This document shows positions 11,400 through 21,067 of a stretch of DNA of 64,000 nucleotides, piece after piece; the first letter of the stretch is position 1, and the number at the start of each line of letters is the position of its first letter. The position numbers and the translations under genes are program-made. This stretch comes from Spirochaetaceae bacterium (GTDB lineage: Bacteria > Myxococcota_A > UBA9160 > UBA4427): NCBI GenBank assembly GCA_020632655.1, contig JACKFD010000003.1, positions 248,001-312,000 on the forward strand, written 5' to 3'. Below the pieces are notes generated by a model, which worked only from the letters and a program-made list of their open reading frames with translations, ran no database searches and was not told the DNA's origin.

Positions 11400-14300
11400 A
11401 TGTCCGAAGAGCCCGCTCCCCCCCGATCTCCGTCGAAAGGGTCCCGAACACGACGGATCGGCCTCGCGATCGCGCTGCTTGCGCTCGTCTACGGGGTCGT
11501 CACGGCGCTGGTGCTGCCCTTCTGGCTGCGGGGGGTGCTCGAGGGCGTCGTCCGGGAGCAGACCGGCGGGCGCGTCGCGATCGAGGCCCTTCGCTTCGAC
11601 CCCTTCCGGATGCGCCTCGCCGTGCGGGGCTTCGAGCTCGCCGAGGCCGCGCCCGGGGCGGCGCGGATCGCCTTCGAGTCCCTCGAGATCGACGTCGCCC
11701 CGCTCGGCTTCCTGACGGCGGACGTCGCCCTCGACGAAATCCGTCTCGTCGCACCCGAGGTCGAGGCCACGCGACGGCCCTCGGGCGGGATCGATCTCGT
11801 CGCGCTGCTGCGGGGCGACGATCCGGACGCGGCGGAGTCGGCCGAGGGCGAGTCCGGGCCGGAAGCCGACGCCGACGCCGACGCCGATGCGGAGGCCGAG
11901 GCCGAAGCCGAAGGCGAAGGCGAAGCGTGGATCGTCGAGGTCTCGCGCGTGCGCGTGGAGCGCGGTCGGGTCAGGCTGCGCGACGCGACGCGCGAGCCGT
12001 CGCTCGATCTGGAGATCGAGCCGCTCTCGCTGCAGCTCGACGACCTGAGCACCCGTGTCGGTCGCAAGTCCGCCTACACGCTCGCTGCGACCGTGGGCGA
12101 CGCGACGCGCATCGAGCTCGAGGGCCGGCTCGGACTCACGCCGCTCGAGCTGATCGGACACGCCGCGGTCGAGGGCGTCGACCTGGGCTTCGTCGCGCGG
12201 CACGCCGTGCCGGGCCTCGGGGTCTCGGTCGAGTCCGGCCGCCTCGACGTCTCGGCCCGGCACGCCGTCTCGTTCGACGAGTCGCTCGGCGTCTCGATCG
12301 AAGACGGCACGCTCGACCTCACGGAGCTCGTGGTCGTCGATCCGGCCGGCCCACGGCGGATCCTGGAGCTGCCGGCCGTCGAGCTGCGGGACGCGGGGGT
12401 CGAGGTCGCGGGCGGCGGGCTGCGCGAGGCGTCGCTGGGCCGGGTCGGGCTGCGGGGCGGACGGGTGGCCGTGCGCCGGGAGGCCGACGGGGGGATCGAT
12501 CTCGCGCGGCTTTTCGCGCCCGCGGCATCGGCGACCCGCGAAGCGCCGGGACCCGCGTCCGCGGCGCCCGCGTCCGAGCCCGATCCGACCGATCCGTCGG
12601 CGCCCGGGCCCCCGTCGAGCGAGGCGTCGGGTGCGCCTTCGCCGCGGCTACGCCTCGCTCGGCTCTCGGTCGAAGACTTCGCCGTCGACTTCGAGGACCG
12701 CGTCCCCGCACGTCCGGTCGCGCTCGGTCTGTCGCAGATCGGCCTGCGCATCGACGGCTTCGAGCAGGGCCCCGAAACGCGGACGGAGATCGAGCTCGCG
12801 CTCGAGGCGCAGGTCGGCGAGGGGGGGCGGATCGAGGCGTCGGGTCCGCTTCGGCTCGCGCCCCTCGAGACGGAGCTCGGCGTGCGCGTATCGGATGTCG
12901 ACCTGGCTCCCTTCGAGGCCTACCTCGAGCCCGCGATGCGCGTCGAGCTGTCGAAGGGTCGCTTCGGGTCCGAGCTGACGCTGCGGATCGTCGAGGACGC
13001 GACGAACGCGGCGACGGACGTCTTCGCGAAGGGCCGGCTGCAGGTCGACGATCTGCTCGCGCTCGACCGCGCCGGTGGCGCGCGCTTCGTCTCGTGGAAG
13101 CGTGTGCGGGTCGAGAAATTCGATCTCGCGCCCGCTTCGCTCGCGATCGGCGAGGTCGGGCTCGAGGGCGTGCGCGCGCGTATCGCCATCGACGCCGAGG
13201 GACGCTCGAATCTCGACGCGATCTTCGCGGGGGAGGGCGACGACGGGGCTTCGCGCGCGCCGGAGACGGCGGGGCCCACGGCGTCCGCGACCGGGCGCCC
13301 CTTCGCGCTGCGCATCGATCGCGTCGTGCTCGACGACGTCGCGGGACGCTTCTCCGATCGAAGCGCCGATTTCGCGCTCTCCGTCGACGCGCTCGGCGGC
13401 ACGATCGAGGGGCTGGCCTCCGATCCCGCGGCCCGAGCGACCCTCGCGCTCGCGGGCCGGATCGACGAGGTGGCACCGATCGAGGTGAAGGGCCAGCTCA
13501 ATCCCCTCGCGGCGAAGACCTTCACGGACGTCGACGTGATCGTGCGCGGCGTGTCGATGCCGCCCTTCTCGCCGTATTCGGGTCGCTACGTCGGCTACCG
13601 CGTCGACCGCGGCAAGCTCGACCTCGATCTCGCCTACCACGTCGAAGATCGCAAGCTCGAGGGCGAGAACCGGATCGCGCTGCGTCGCTTCGCCTTCGGC
13701 GACGCGGTCGAGAGCGAGACGGCGACGACGCTGCCCGTGCCGCTCGCGATCGCCTTGATGCGCGATCCGTCGGGCGACATCGAGATCGGCCTCCCGATCC
13801 GGGGCGACCTCGACGACCCGGGCTTCGACCTCTTGAAGCTGCTGGCCCAGGCGGCGATCGGGCTGGTGACGCGGGTCGCCTCGACGCCCTTCGCGCTCGT
13901 CGGTGGTCTCGTCGGCGCGGCGGGGCGGGACTTCGAGCACGTCTACTTCGAGCCCGGGCGCGCGAGCTTCGGCGCGGAGGAGGAGGCCGATCTCGAGACG
14001 CTCGCAACGGCCCTCGCCGAACGCCCGGCACTGCGCGTCGAGATCCGCGGCCGCGCGGATCCGACCGTCGATGGTCCGGCGCTCGCCCGCGAGCGGGTGG
14101 AGGAGGCGATGCGGGGGGTGGCGTTCCGGCGTCTCTCCGCGCGGGAGCGGGAGCGCGTCGGCGACCCGAGCGCCCTCGAGCTGGATGACGAGACACGCCT
14201 CGATGCCCTCGAGCGACTGCATCGCGAGCGCATGGGCGCGGGCTTCGAGGAAGCGACGGCCACCGGCTCGGCGGGCGGCGGTGGGGCGGGGGGTGATTCC

Positions 14301-14525
14301 TCGTCGGCTCGCGCGGCCGCGATCGTCGAGGTGCTCGCCCGCGGCGAGACCCTCGGCGAGTCGGACTGGCGGGGGCTGGCGCGGGATCGCGCGATGGCGG
14401 TGCAGGCGGCCTTCGTCGAGCGGGCCGGGCTCCCAGCGGAGCGGGTCTTCCTCGTCGATCCGGAGCTCGGCGCGGTCGCGGACGAGCAGGGCGTGCCCAC
14501 GCAGCTCGGGCTCACGGCGCGCTAG
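11400..14525 (+). CDS. AsmA-like DUF748 envelope protein
   Basis: A very large protein (1,041 residues) anchored by one N-terminal transmembrane segment (about residues 20-40) with the rest in the periplasm. The repeated beta-rich organisation ([45 protein letters not shown]) is that of DUF748 proteins, relatives of AsmA/YhdP thought to bridge the membranes and handle lipids. Near residue 840 an OmpA-like block ([20 protein letters not shown], with VEIRGRADP) is fused, as is usual for DUF748 members. Two low-complexity linkers interrupt it: an acidic Ala/Asp/Glu run at residues 155-176 and a Pro/Ala/Ser-rich stretch near 380-415. GGAG lies 4 bases before the ATG. The exact substrate is unknown. 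Confidence 0.85.
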   Translation: MSEEPAPPRSPSKGSRTRRIGLAIALLALVYGVVTALVLPFWLRGVLEGVVREQTGGRVAIEALRFDPFRMRLAVRGFELAEAAPGAARIAFESLEIDVAPLGFLTADVALDEIRLVAPEVEATRRPSGGIDLVALLRGDDPDAAESAEGESGPEADADADADAEAEAEAEGEGEAWIVEVSRVRVERGRVRLRDATREPSLDLEIEPLSLQLDDLSTRVGRKSAYTLAATVGDATRIELEGRLGLTPLELIGHAAVEGVDLGFVARHAVPGLGVSVESGRLDVSARHAVSFDESLGVSIEDGTLDLTELVVVDPAGPRRILELPAVELRDAGVEVAGGGLREASLGRVGLRGGRVAVRREADGGIDLARLFAPAASATREAPGPASAAPASEPDPTDPSAPGPPSSEASGAPSPRLRLARLSVEDFAVDFEDRVPARPVALGLSQIGLRIDGFEQGPETRTEIELALEAQVGEGGRIEASGPLRLAPLETELGVRVSDVDLAPFEAYLEPAMRVELSKGRFGSELTLRIVEDATNAATDVFAKGRLQVDDLLALDRAGGARFVSWKRVRVEKFDLAPASLAIGEVGLEGVRARIAIDAEGRSNLDAIFAGEGDDGASRAPETAGPTASATGRPFALRIDRVVLDDVAGRFSDRSADFALSVDALGGTIEGLASDPAARATLALAGRIDEVAPIEVKGQLNPLAAKTFTDVDVIVRGVSMPPFSPYSGRYVGYRVDRGKLDLDLAYHVEDRKLEGENRIALRRFAFGDAVESETATTLPVPLAIALMRDPSGDIEIGLPIRGDLDDPGFDLLKLLAQAAIGLVTRVASTPFALVGGLVGAAGRDFEHVYFEPGRASFGAEEEADLETLATALAERPALRVEIRGRADPTVDGPALARERVEEAMRGVAFRRLSARERERVGDPSALELDDETRLDALERLHRERMGAGFEEATATGSAGGGGAGGDSSSARAAAIVEVLARGETLGESDWRGLARDRAMAVQAAFVERAGLPAERVFLVDPELGAVADEQGVPTQLGLTAR
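11864..11925 (+). repeat. 6-bp periodic repeat encoding an acidic Ala-Asp/Glu run
   Basis: GCCGAC-type hexamers, drifting into GCCGAG and GGCGAA, encode alternating Ala-Asp then Ala/Gly-Glu residues (about residues 155-176 of the DUF748 protein). This is an in-frame microsatellite in a surface linker. Length change would keep the frame. Confidence 0.85.
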
Positions 14526-14834
14526 CTGGCGCGCGTCTCGACGCCGGGATCGACGACGCAGCCGAGGCGATGTGCGTGACCTGAGGGTGATTCCCGGCGA
14601 TCAGAGACGGGTCGATCGTTTCGCGAGCACCAAATCTTCCGCGCACGGGAAAACATCGACGCACGGCGCGCAGCCCGGCGTGGTGCCCGCGGATGTGACG
14701 GCTAAGGTTGGCCGTTCATTGCACACCGCGGAGCGGGCGGCGCGCCCGCCGCGCTCGGACGCCCTGCCGTCGCATCCCCCGTCGGGACGGGGTCGAGGCG
14801 TGGCGGGGCGAGGGGTCGGGAGGCAGCGAACGAC
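14526..14834. other. Non-coding gap before mscS
   Basis: About 310 bp without a supportable gene on either strand. The middle part (14620-14720) is visibly less GC-rich than its flanks and may hold the mscS promoter, but no convincing -35/-10 pair was found. GGGAGG near 14818 is a rather distant ribosome-binding sequence for the mscS ATG. Confidence 0.5.
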
Positions 14835-15677
14835 ATGGATCCGATGCAGATGGGCGACGGTCTCGAGGCCGCGATCGAGACCCTGACCGGGCTCGTCCTG
14901 CAGTACGGGCTCAGCGTGATCGGCGCGGTCGTCCTGCTGATCGTGGGCCGGATGTTCGCGGGCTGGTCCCGCAAGCGCGTCTCGAAGATGCTCGGCAAGG
15001 CGGGGACCGACGTCTCCCTGATCCCGTTCCTCTCGAGCCTCGTCTACTACCTGATCCTGGGCGTCGTCGTCGTCGCGGTCCTGAGCCTCTTCGGCATCGA
15101 GACGACCTCGCTCGTCGCGGTCTTCGGCGCCGCCGGTCTCGCGGTCGGCCTCGCGCTCCAGGGCACGCTCTCGAATTTTGCCGCCGGCGTGATGCTGCTC
15201 GTCTTCCGCCCGATCCGCGTCGGCGACTTCGTCGAGGTCGCCGGTCAGGCGGGCACGGTCGTCCAGATCTCGATCTTCGACACGATCCTGAACACGGGTG
15301 ACAACATCCGCATCACGATCCCGAACTCGAACATCTACGGCGACATCGTCAAGAACTACTCGGCCAACCCCACGCGGCGGATCGACCTCGTCATCGGCAT
15401 CGCCTACGAGGACGACATCGGCCAGGCGATCTCGATCCTCGAGCGCGTGGTGAAGGGCGATCCGCGCACGCTCGCGGAGCCGGCCCCGACGATCGCCGTG
15501 GCGGAGCTCGCGGACTCGTCGGTCAATCTCGTCGTCCGGCCGTGGTGCAACTCGGGGGACTACTGGGCGCTGCGTTGGGACCTGATGCGGGCGATCAAGG
15601 AGCAGCTCGAGGCGGGCGGATGCCACATCCCCTTCCCGCAATCCGACGTGCACGTGATCGAGATGCCGGGGCGTTAG
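14835..15677 (+). CDS. mscS: Small-conductance mechanosensitive channel
   Basis: A 280-residue inner-membrane channel of the MscS family, opened by membrane tension to release solutes during hypo-osmotic shock. Three N-terminal helices are visible. The third has the glycine/alanine-patterned pore sequence (GAAGLAVGLALQGTLSNFAA) typical of MscS TM3. RPIRVGDFVEVAG begins the beta domain, and NSNIYGDIVKNYS and the cytoplasmic alpha-beta domain follow. Length and domain content match the minimal E. coli type, without extra sensor domains. It likely assembles as a heptamer. Confidence 0.95.
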   Translation: MDPMQMGDGLEAAIETLTGLVLQYGLSVIGAVVLLIVGRMFAGWSRKRVSKMLGKAGTDVSLIPFLSSLVYYLILGVVVVAVLSLFGIETTSLVAVFGAAGLAVGLALQGTLSNFAAGVMLLVFRPIRVGDFVEVAGQAGTVVQISIFDTILNTGDNIRITIPNSNIYGDIVKNYSANPTRRIDLVIGIAYEDDIGQAISILERVVKGDPRTLAEPAPTIAVAELADSSVNLVVRPWCNSGDYWALRWDLMRAIKEQLEAGGCHIPFPQSDVHVIEMPGR

Positions 15678-15835
15678 TCGGTCGCGTCGCGGGCGTCACG
15701 GCGCGAATGCGCGTCGCGGGACACGCCGGCGCTCGCCGCCCGGAGTGGAGGGATTCGGGTGGGGCGCGAGTGCGCTCCGCTCTCAACGGGATCGCTGCCT
15801 TCGCAGGCGGCGACCAGCATGGGGGTTCGACGGGA

Positions 15836-16654
15836 ATGAGTGGGAAGCACCAGAGTGGATGGCTCCGATGCACGATCGGCGTGGGACTCGCGACGGCGCT
15901 CGCCGCCGGCGCGACGGCACTCGCCGCAGGCGCGGCGGGGGCGGAGCAGACGCCGGGCTGGAACGGCGACGTCGCCGTCTCCTTCACGGCCCAGACCGGC
16001 ACGATCGACACGATCTCGGGCACGCTCGATGCGAAGGGCGAGCGGGTCGAGGAGCAGGACGTCTACAACCTGCGCCTGCGCGGCGACTTCGGTCGATCGC
16101 GGGAGCGCGGCAGCTCGCAGGACAAGGTGATCCAGAACGCCCAGGGGCTGACCGGCGGCTGGAAGCACACCTTCACGGATCTCTTCTTCTGGAACTCGGA
16201 CTTCGAGCTCTCGCGGGACAACATCCAGCAGCGCGACGTGCGCGCGACGATCGCGACCGGCCCGGGCGTGCGCGCCTGGCACGGCGAGGACGCGGCGGTC
16301 AGCCACTTCGACCTGAATGCCGGCGTCGGCTACCGCTTCGACAAGTTCGACGGCAACGGCAACCAGGCTGGTGCGTTCAACTCCGAGAGCCACTTCGTCG
16401 ACCTCGTGGCCGGGTTCGAGTACAAGAACCTGCTCTTCGACGACCGCATGGAGTTCACGCACACGGGCAAGGCGCAGATGCCGGCCAACGACCCGTCCGC
16501 CTACCTGCTCACGACGGAAGTGATCATCGGTCTGCCGCTGACGGAAGCCTGGTCCTTCCGCACGAGCTTCCTGGCGCAGTACACGGCGCAGACGCCCGAC
16601 GAGATCAACCGGACCAAGACCGTGACCACGATCGGCCTCGGCTACAAGTTCTAG
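15836..16654 (+). CDS. DUF481 outer-membrane protein
   Basis: A 272-residue exported protein. The first 37 or so residues form a signal peptide (hydrophobic Ala-rich core ending AGAAGAEQ). The mature part shows the alternating aromatic beta-strands of the DUF481 (YdiY-like) family, e.g. WNGDVAVSFTAQTG at the start and TVTTIGLGYKF at the end with a C-terminal phenylalanine, consistent with a beta-barrel inserted by Bam. Function of the family is unknown; some members are salt-induced. The start at 15836 is chosen because it begins the signal peptide. A GC-rich hairpin 25 bp after the stop is a likely terminator. Confidence 0.8.
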   Translation: MSGKHQSGWLRCTIGVGLATALAAGATALAAGAAGAEQTPGWNGDVAVSFTAQTGTIDTISGTLDAKGERVEEQDVYNLRLRGDFGRSRERGSSQDKVIQNAQGLTGGWKHTFTDLFFWNSDFELSRDNIQQRDVRATIATGPGVRAWHGEDAAVSHFDLNAGVGYRFDKFDGNGNQAGAFNSESHFVDLVAGFEYKNLLFDDRMEFTHTGKAQMPANDPSAYLLTTEVIIGLPLTEAWSFRTSFLAQYTAQTPDEINRTKTVTTIGLGYKF

Positions 16655-16679
16655 CCGCACCCGACCTCCGATCGACGCC

Positions 16680-16713
16680 GCGCCGCCGTCCGGGTCCGCC
16701 CGGGCGGCGGCGC
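16680..16713 (+). terminator. Strong GC hairpin after the DUF481 gene
   Basis: A near-perfect inverted repeat: 9 bp (GCGCCGCCG/CGGCGGCGC), one t-g wobble position, then 5 bp (CCGGG/CCCGG) around a 4-base loop. It lies 25 bp past the stop codon. No T-tract follows, so it is a terminator candidate of the U-poor kind found in GC-rich genomes. Confidence 0.55.
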
Positions 16714-16834
16714 TCGGCGTTCCGGCTCCGCCCCGGTCCCGGGCCTGCTAATCTCGCGCGCTCCGGCCGACCGGGACCCGCCGCGCGCGGTGCGACCCGG
16801 GTCGGCCCGGGGATCGAGAGGACCGAAGGGGCGC

Positions 16835-17575
16835 ATGTACACGATCCTGATCGCGATGGGCATCGGAGCGGCGGCCGGCGGCATCTGGACCGCACTCGCC
16901 CTGTGGAAGACCTGGCAGATGGGGCTCGTCCTCTTCGTGCTGGTCTCGCTCGCCGCCTTCGTGATCCTGTCGCGCATCCTCGCGCGCCGGATCGAGCCCC
17001 GATTCCAGGCCGTCTACAAGCAGATCCAGGCGGGCCAGAACCGGCTCGCGATCGCGCAGCTCGAGGAGCTCCTGCCGATGTCGCGCTGGCAGATCCTGCT
17101 GGCGGGCCAGATCCATGCACAGATCGGGCTGCTGGCCTTCGGCTCCGGCGACGAGAAGCGTGCCGAGGCGCATCTGCAGCAGGCGGGCCTGCGCGCCACG
17201 GAGGCGAAGCTCGCCCACGCCTCGATCGTCTATCGCCGCGGCCAGAAGGAGGAGGCGAAGCAGCTCCTCGACGTGGCGATCCGCGCCAACAAGAAGCAGA
17301 TCATGCCCTACCACGTCTACGCCTGGATGCTGGCGAAGGACGGCGATCGCGAGGGCGCGATCCAGAAGCTGCTCGAGTGTCAGAAGGTCGAGCCGGGCAA
17401 CGAGTCGACGCAGGAGAACCTCGATCGCCTGCGCAACGGCAAGAAGCTGAGCATGAAGCGCTTCGGCATGAACTGGCACGGCCTGCAGCTCGAGAAGCCG
17501 CCGGCGGAGCTCCGCCAGGCCCAGGCGATGGCGGGTCGCAAGGGCTTCCGCCAGAAGCCCCAGCGGCGGCGCTGA
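16835..17575 (+). CDS. Membrane-anchored TPR-repeat protein
   Basis: A 246-residue protein with two hydrophobic segments at the N-terminus (about residues 1-22 and 29-50) followed by helical repeats of TPR type (residues about 65-205), e.g. RLAIAQLEELLPM, EEAKQLLDVAIRAN and GAIQKLLECQKVEPGN. The tail is very basic (QKPQRRR). TPR domains mediate protein contacts, so this is likely a cytoplasm-facing scaffold at the inner membrane; no partner can be named. The ATG at 16835 was chosen because MYTILIAMGIG begins the first membrane segment. Confidence 0.7.
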   Translation: MYTILIAMGIGAAAGGIWTALALWKTWQMGLVLFVLVSLAAFVILSRILARRIEPRFQAVYKQIQAGQNRLAIAQLEELLPMSRWQILLAGQIHAQIGLLAFGSGDEKRAEAHLQQAGLRATEAKLAHASIVYRRGQKEEAKQLLDVAIRANKKQIMPYHVYAWMLAKDGDREGAIQKLLECQKVEPGNESTQENLDRLRNGKKLSMKRFGMNWHGLQLEKPPAELRQAQAMAGRKGFRQKPQRRR

Positions 17576-17661
17576 CCCCGCGCGTCGCGCGCCCTCGTTC
17601 GATTCGGGAAGCCGATCCCGGCGATTCGCGCTCGGGGTGGATGGCTCGCCGCCGTCTCGGG

Positions 17662-18930
17662 TCAGAGCTCGTTCTGGAGGGCTTGATCCAGGGTCTGGCG
17701 CTTGCGGATCAGGCGCGGCTCGCCGTCGCGGTCGATGAGCACCTCGGCGGCCTCGGGGAAGGCGTTGTAGTTCTTGGCGGCCATGCCCGAGGCGTAGGCG
17801 CCGGCGCCTTCGATGACGAGGGTGTCACCGATCTCCGCGCGCGCGAGCGGACGCGGGGCGAGGCCTTCCGGGTCGCCCGGGGCCGGGGTCAGGATGTCGC
17901 CCGACTCGCAGCAATGGCCCGCGACGAGGTACTCGACCGTCTCGTCCGCGGCCGGACGGCCTTTCCGGCGGCCATGGGGCACGACCGTGATCGGATGCTG
18001 GGCGCCGTAGAGGGAGGGGCGCAGCAGCTCCGTCATGCCGCTGTCGACCTTGAGGAAGCGGCGGCCCTCGGCGCCGGTATCGACGACGTCCATGATCGTG
18101 GCGAGGATCGCGCCGGCATTCGCGACGAGATAGGTGCCGGGCTCGATCTCGAACTGGAAGCGCGCGCGTCGATCCGCCGGGAGCTCGGCGAGGAAGGCCT
18201 CGAGATCCGGGCGCAAAGCGCGGCCGATCGCGTCGAGGTCCGCCGACACCTCGCCCTCCATGCGCGCGACCTTGAAGCCGCCGCCGAGGGAGAGCCGCTC
18301 GAGCTCGGGCATCCGTCTCGCGATCGCGAGGGTCATCGAAGCGCAGCGCTTCCAGACCTCCGGGTCGCCGCCCGACCCGACGTGGGTGTGCAGGCCCGTG
18401 AGCCGAAGGTCGAGGTCGCGGGCGATCGCGATCACCTCGTCGAGCTTCTCGTGCCAGATGCCGAAGGACGAGGAGGGGCCGCCGACGTTCGTGCGGTTGT
18501 TGTGCCCCGAGCCGAGACCCGGGTTGATGCGGACGGAGACGGCGCGACCGGGGAAGAGCTCGCCATAGGTGCGCAGCTGGTGGAGGGAGCAGGCGTTGAA
18601 GAGGACGCCGCGCTGGACGAGGCCCTTGAGATCGCGGGGCAGCTCCTGGGCCGTGATCTGGATCTTCTCGGGAGCGATCCCGGCGCGCAGGGCGCGCTCG
18701 GCCTCGAAGCCGCTGCTCGCGTCGACGTGCAGTCCGCGGGCGTCGAGGATCCGCAGCACGGCCGCCGTCGGCAGGGCCTTCATCGCGAAGCGGCCGACGA
18801 ATCGGCCCGGCGCCGGGAAGGCCAGGACCCGATCCGCGGCGGCCTCGAGCTCGCGCTGGTCGTAGACGTAGACGGGCGTGCCGAAGCGTTCGCGGATCAG
18901 CTCGATCAGGGTCTCGTTGAGGAAGCGCAT
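17662..18930 (-). CDS. lysA: Diaminopimelate decarboxylase
   Basis: A 422-residue PLP-dependent fold-type III decarboxylase converting meso-diaminopimelate to lysine. FAMKALPTAAVLRIL holds the PLP lysine. GLHTHVGSG and the glycine-rich LSLGGGFKV bind the cofactor phosphate. EIEPGTYLVANAG and HCCESGDIL supply family substrate and active-site residues (the CESGD cysteine), and GAYASGMAAKNYN is the C-terminal signature. Related carboxynorspermidine decarboxylases are an alternative, but the CESGD context favours LysA. The ATG at 18930 has AGGAG 8 bases upstream. It is divergent from glnS. Confidence 0.85.
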   Translation of the reverse strand: MRFLNETLIELIRERFGTPVYVYDQRELEAAADRVLAFPAPGRFVGRFAMKALPTAAVLRILDARGLHVDASSGFEAERALRAGIAPEKIQITAQELPRDLKGLVQRGVLFNACSLHQLRTYGELFPGRAVSVRINPGLGSGHNNRTNVGGPSSSFGIWHEKLDEVIAIARDLDLRLTGLHTHVGSGGDPEVWKRCASMTLAIARRMPELERLSLGGGFKVARMEGEVSADLDAIGRALRPDLEAFLAELPADRRARFQFEIEPGTYLVANAGAILATIMDVVDTGAEGRRFLKVDSGMTELLRPSLYGAQHPITVVPHGRRKGRPAADETVEYLVAGHCCESGDILTPAPGDPEGLAPRPLARAEIGDTLVIEGAGAYASGMAAKNYNAFPEAAEVLIDRDGEPRLIRKRQTLDQALQNEL

Positions 18931-19127
18931 GGACGGGGCTCCTGGCAGGCGGGCGATCATAGCAGCCTGGATTCGTGGTCCGACCGACGTTGCGGAGCGG
19001 GATCGCGCATTGCGCGGATCGCGATTCGGACGCGGCGGGCTGGGCCGCAGGCTCGACCCATGCGAGACTCACGGCCCGATCGGCCCCGACGAACGCCCGG
19101 GCCGAGCGAGTCGAGGAGAGCACGCGG

Positions 19128-20870
19128 GTGTCGGCAGCGAAGGCAAGCGAAGGGTCGGGCGAGGGGGCAGGCGGCGGTCGCGGGGAGGCCCCGGAGACGA
19201 GCGGCCTCGACTTCATCCGCGCGATCGTGGCGACGGACCTGGCTTCGGGCAAGCACGACCACGTCGTCACCCGCTTCCCCCCCGAGCCGAACGGCTACCT
19301 CCATCTCGGGCATGCCAAGGCGATCACGATCGACTTCGGCATCGCCGCCGAGCATCCCCGCAGCCGCTGTCATCTGCGCTTCGACGACACGAACCCCTCG
19401 ACCGAGGAGACCGAGTACGTCGACGGCATCATTCGCGACATCCGCTGGCTCGGCTACGACTGGGGCGAGCATCTCTACTTCACGTCCGACTATTTCGGGA
19501 AGCTCTACGACTACGCCGTCGATCTGATCCGACAGGGCAAGGCCTTCGTCGACGACCAGAGCGTCGAGGCGATCCGCGCGAACCAGGGCTCCCTGACCGA
19601 GCCGGGCCGCGAGAGCCCGTACCGGAGCCGCTCCGTCGAGGAGAACCTCGACCTCTTCGAGCGCATGCGCGCGGGCGAGTTCGAGGACGGCTCGCGTGTG
19701 CTGCGCGCCAAGATCGACATGGCGGCCTCGGTCGTCGCCATGCGCGACCCGATCCTCTACCGCATCCAGAAGAAGCGGCACCATCGAACGGGCGACACCT
19801 GGTGCATCTACCCGATGTACGACTTCGCCCACTGTCTGTCGGACGCGCTCGAGGGCATCACCCACTCCCTCTGCTCCCTCGAGTTCGTCGACCATCGCCC
19901 CCTCTACGACTGGATCATCGACCAGCTCGACACCCCGAGCACGCCGCGCCAGATCGAGTTCGCGCGCCTGAACGTGACCCACATGGTGACGAGCAAGCGC
20001 GTGCTGCGGCGGCTCGTCGAGGGCGGGCACGTGCGCGGCTGGGACGACCCGCGCATGCCGACGCTCTCGGGCATGCGGCGCCGTGGCTACCCGCCGCGAG
20101 CGATCCGGGAGTTCTGCGAGGCGATCGGCGTGACCCGCAGCGAGAGCGTGATCGAGCTCGCGAATCTCGAGTTCCACGTGCGTCAGGTGCTGAACCGCGA
20201 GGCGCCGCGGCGGATGGGCGTGCTCGATCCGATCAAGGTCGTGATCGAGAACCATCCCGAGGACGGCGAGGACTGGCTCGACGCGATCAACAACCCCGAG
20301 GATCCCGAGGCGGGCACGCGCCAGGTCCCGTTCTCGCGCGAGCTCTGGATCGAGCGGGAGGACTTCATGGAGGACCCGCCGAAGAAGTTCTTCCGACTCG
20401 CGCCGGGTCGCGAGGTGCGTCTGCGCTACGCGTACTTCATCACCTGTCGCGAGGTCGTGAAGGACGCCTCGGGCGAGATCGTCGAGCTGCGCTGCAGCTA
20501 CGATCCCGCGACCCGGGGCGGGGACGCGCCCGACGGTCGCAAGGTGAAGGGCACCCTGCACTGGGTCTCCGCGAAGCACGCCGTGCCGGCGGAGGTGCGT
20601 CTCTACGAGACGCTCTTCCGCGAGCCCGAGCCCGATCTCTCGACCGAGGCGTCGATGGACGCGGCGATCGCGAAGGACTCGCTGACCGTCGTCTCGCAGG
20701 CCTGGCTCGAGCCCGCGCTCGCGGAGGCCGCCGCCGGCGAAAGGCTGCAGCTCGAGCGGCTCGGCTACTTCAGCGTCGACCCCGACACGACGTCGGGTCG
20801 CGTGGTGCTGAATCGGACGGCGACGCTGCGGGATACCTGGGCGAAGGTCGTGCGTCAGGGCGAGAGCTGA
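19128..20870 (+). CDS. glnS: Glutaminyl-tRNA synthetase
   Basis: A class I aminoacyl-tRNA synthetase of about 580 residues charging tRNA-Gln directly. RFPPEPNGYLHLGHAK is the HIGH motif. The Rossmann domain continues with CHLRFDDTNPSTEE, and the KMSKS equivalent is in MVTSKRVLRRL. WDDPRMPTLSGMRRRGYPP is typical of GlnS. The beta-barrel anticodon domains are complete to the end (EDFMEDPPKKFFRLAPG). The GTG at 19128 was preferred because GAGGAG lies about 9 bases before it; the frame is open to 18975 without family sequence. Having GlnS means Gln-tRNA need not be made by amidotransfer. The 3' end lies inside a tandem repeat. Confidence 0.95.
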   Translation: MSAAKASEGSGEGAGGGRGEAPETSGLDFIRAIVATDLASGKHDHVVTRFPPEPNGYLHLGHAKAITIDFGIAAEHPRSRCHLRFDDTNPSTEETEYVDGIIRDIRWLGYDWGEHLYFTSDYFGKLYDYAVDLIRQGKAFVDDQSVEAIRANQGSLTEPGRESPYRSRSVEENLDLFERMRAGEFEDGSRVLRAKIDMAASVVAMRDPILYRIQKKRHHRTGDTWCIYPMYDFAHCLSDALEGITHSLCSLEFVDHRPLYDWIIDQLDTPSTPRQIEFARLNVTHMVTSKRVLRRLVEGGHVRGWDDPRMPTLSGMRRRGYPPRAIREFCEAIGVTRSESVIELANLEFHVRQVLNREAPRRMGVLDPIKVVIENHPEDGEDWLDAINNPEDPEAGTRQVPFSRELWIEREDFMEDPPKKFFRLAPGREVRLRYAYFITCREVVKDASGEIVELRCSYDPATRGGDAPDGRKVKGTLHWVSAKHAVPAEVRLYETLFREPEPDLSTEASMDAAIAKDSLTVVSQAWLEPALAEAAAGERLQLERLGYFSVDPDTTSGRVVLNRTATLRDTWAKVVRQGES

Positions 20871-20999
20871 GGCGTACGGCTTCGCACAGCGTCAGGGCGG
20901 GGCTGAGGCGTACGGCTTCGGACAGCGTCAGGGCGAGGGCTGAGCCGCACGGCTTCGCACGGCGCCCGGACGGGGGCTGAGCCGAACCGATTCGCGTGG
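20852..20999 (+). repeat. 36-37-bp tandem repeat over the glnS stop codon
   Basis: Four tandem units start at 20852, 20889, 20925 and about 20961. Each begins GCGTCAGGGCG or a variant and contains GCTGAGGCGTACGGCTTC or a variant. The first contains the last codons and TGA of glnS; the second and third are nearly identical copies; the fourth is degenerate. They fill most of the gap before the next gene. No spacers separate units, so this is not CRISPR. Confidence 0.9.
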
Positions 21000-21067
21000 C
21001 CACGCGACGAGGGCTGGGACGGTCGACGGTTTGCGTGCGGCCGACAGCCGAGAGGAGGGAGGGAGCG

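Noticed and set aside
11864..11925. Acidic Ala/Asp/Glu run as a frameshift artefact
   Set aside because: The frame continues correctly on both sides and the run lies at a domain boundary, so it is an in-frame hexamer repeat.
15745..19527. Very long open frames antiparallel to or out of frame with real genes (up to about 1,400 codons)
   Set aside because: High GC keeps alternative frames open; their proteins are Arg/Ala/Pro-rich and lack domains, while a sensible gene occupies another frame.
20852..20999. glnS-end repeats considered as CRISPR or phage attachment sites
   Set aside because: No spacers, units degenerate progressively and no integrase or phage gene is nearby; simple tandem duplication explains them.
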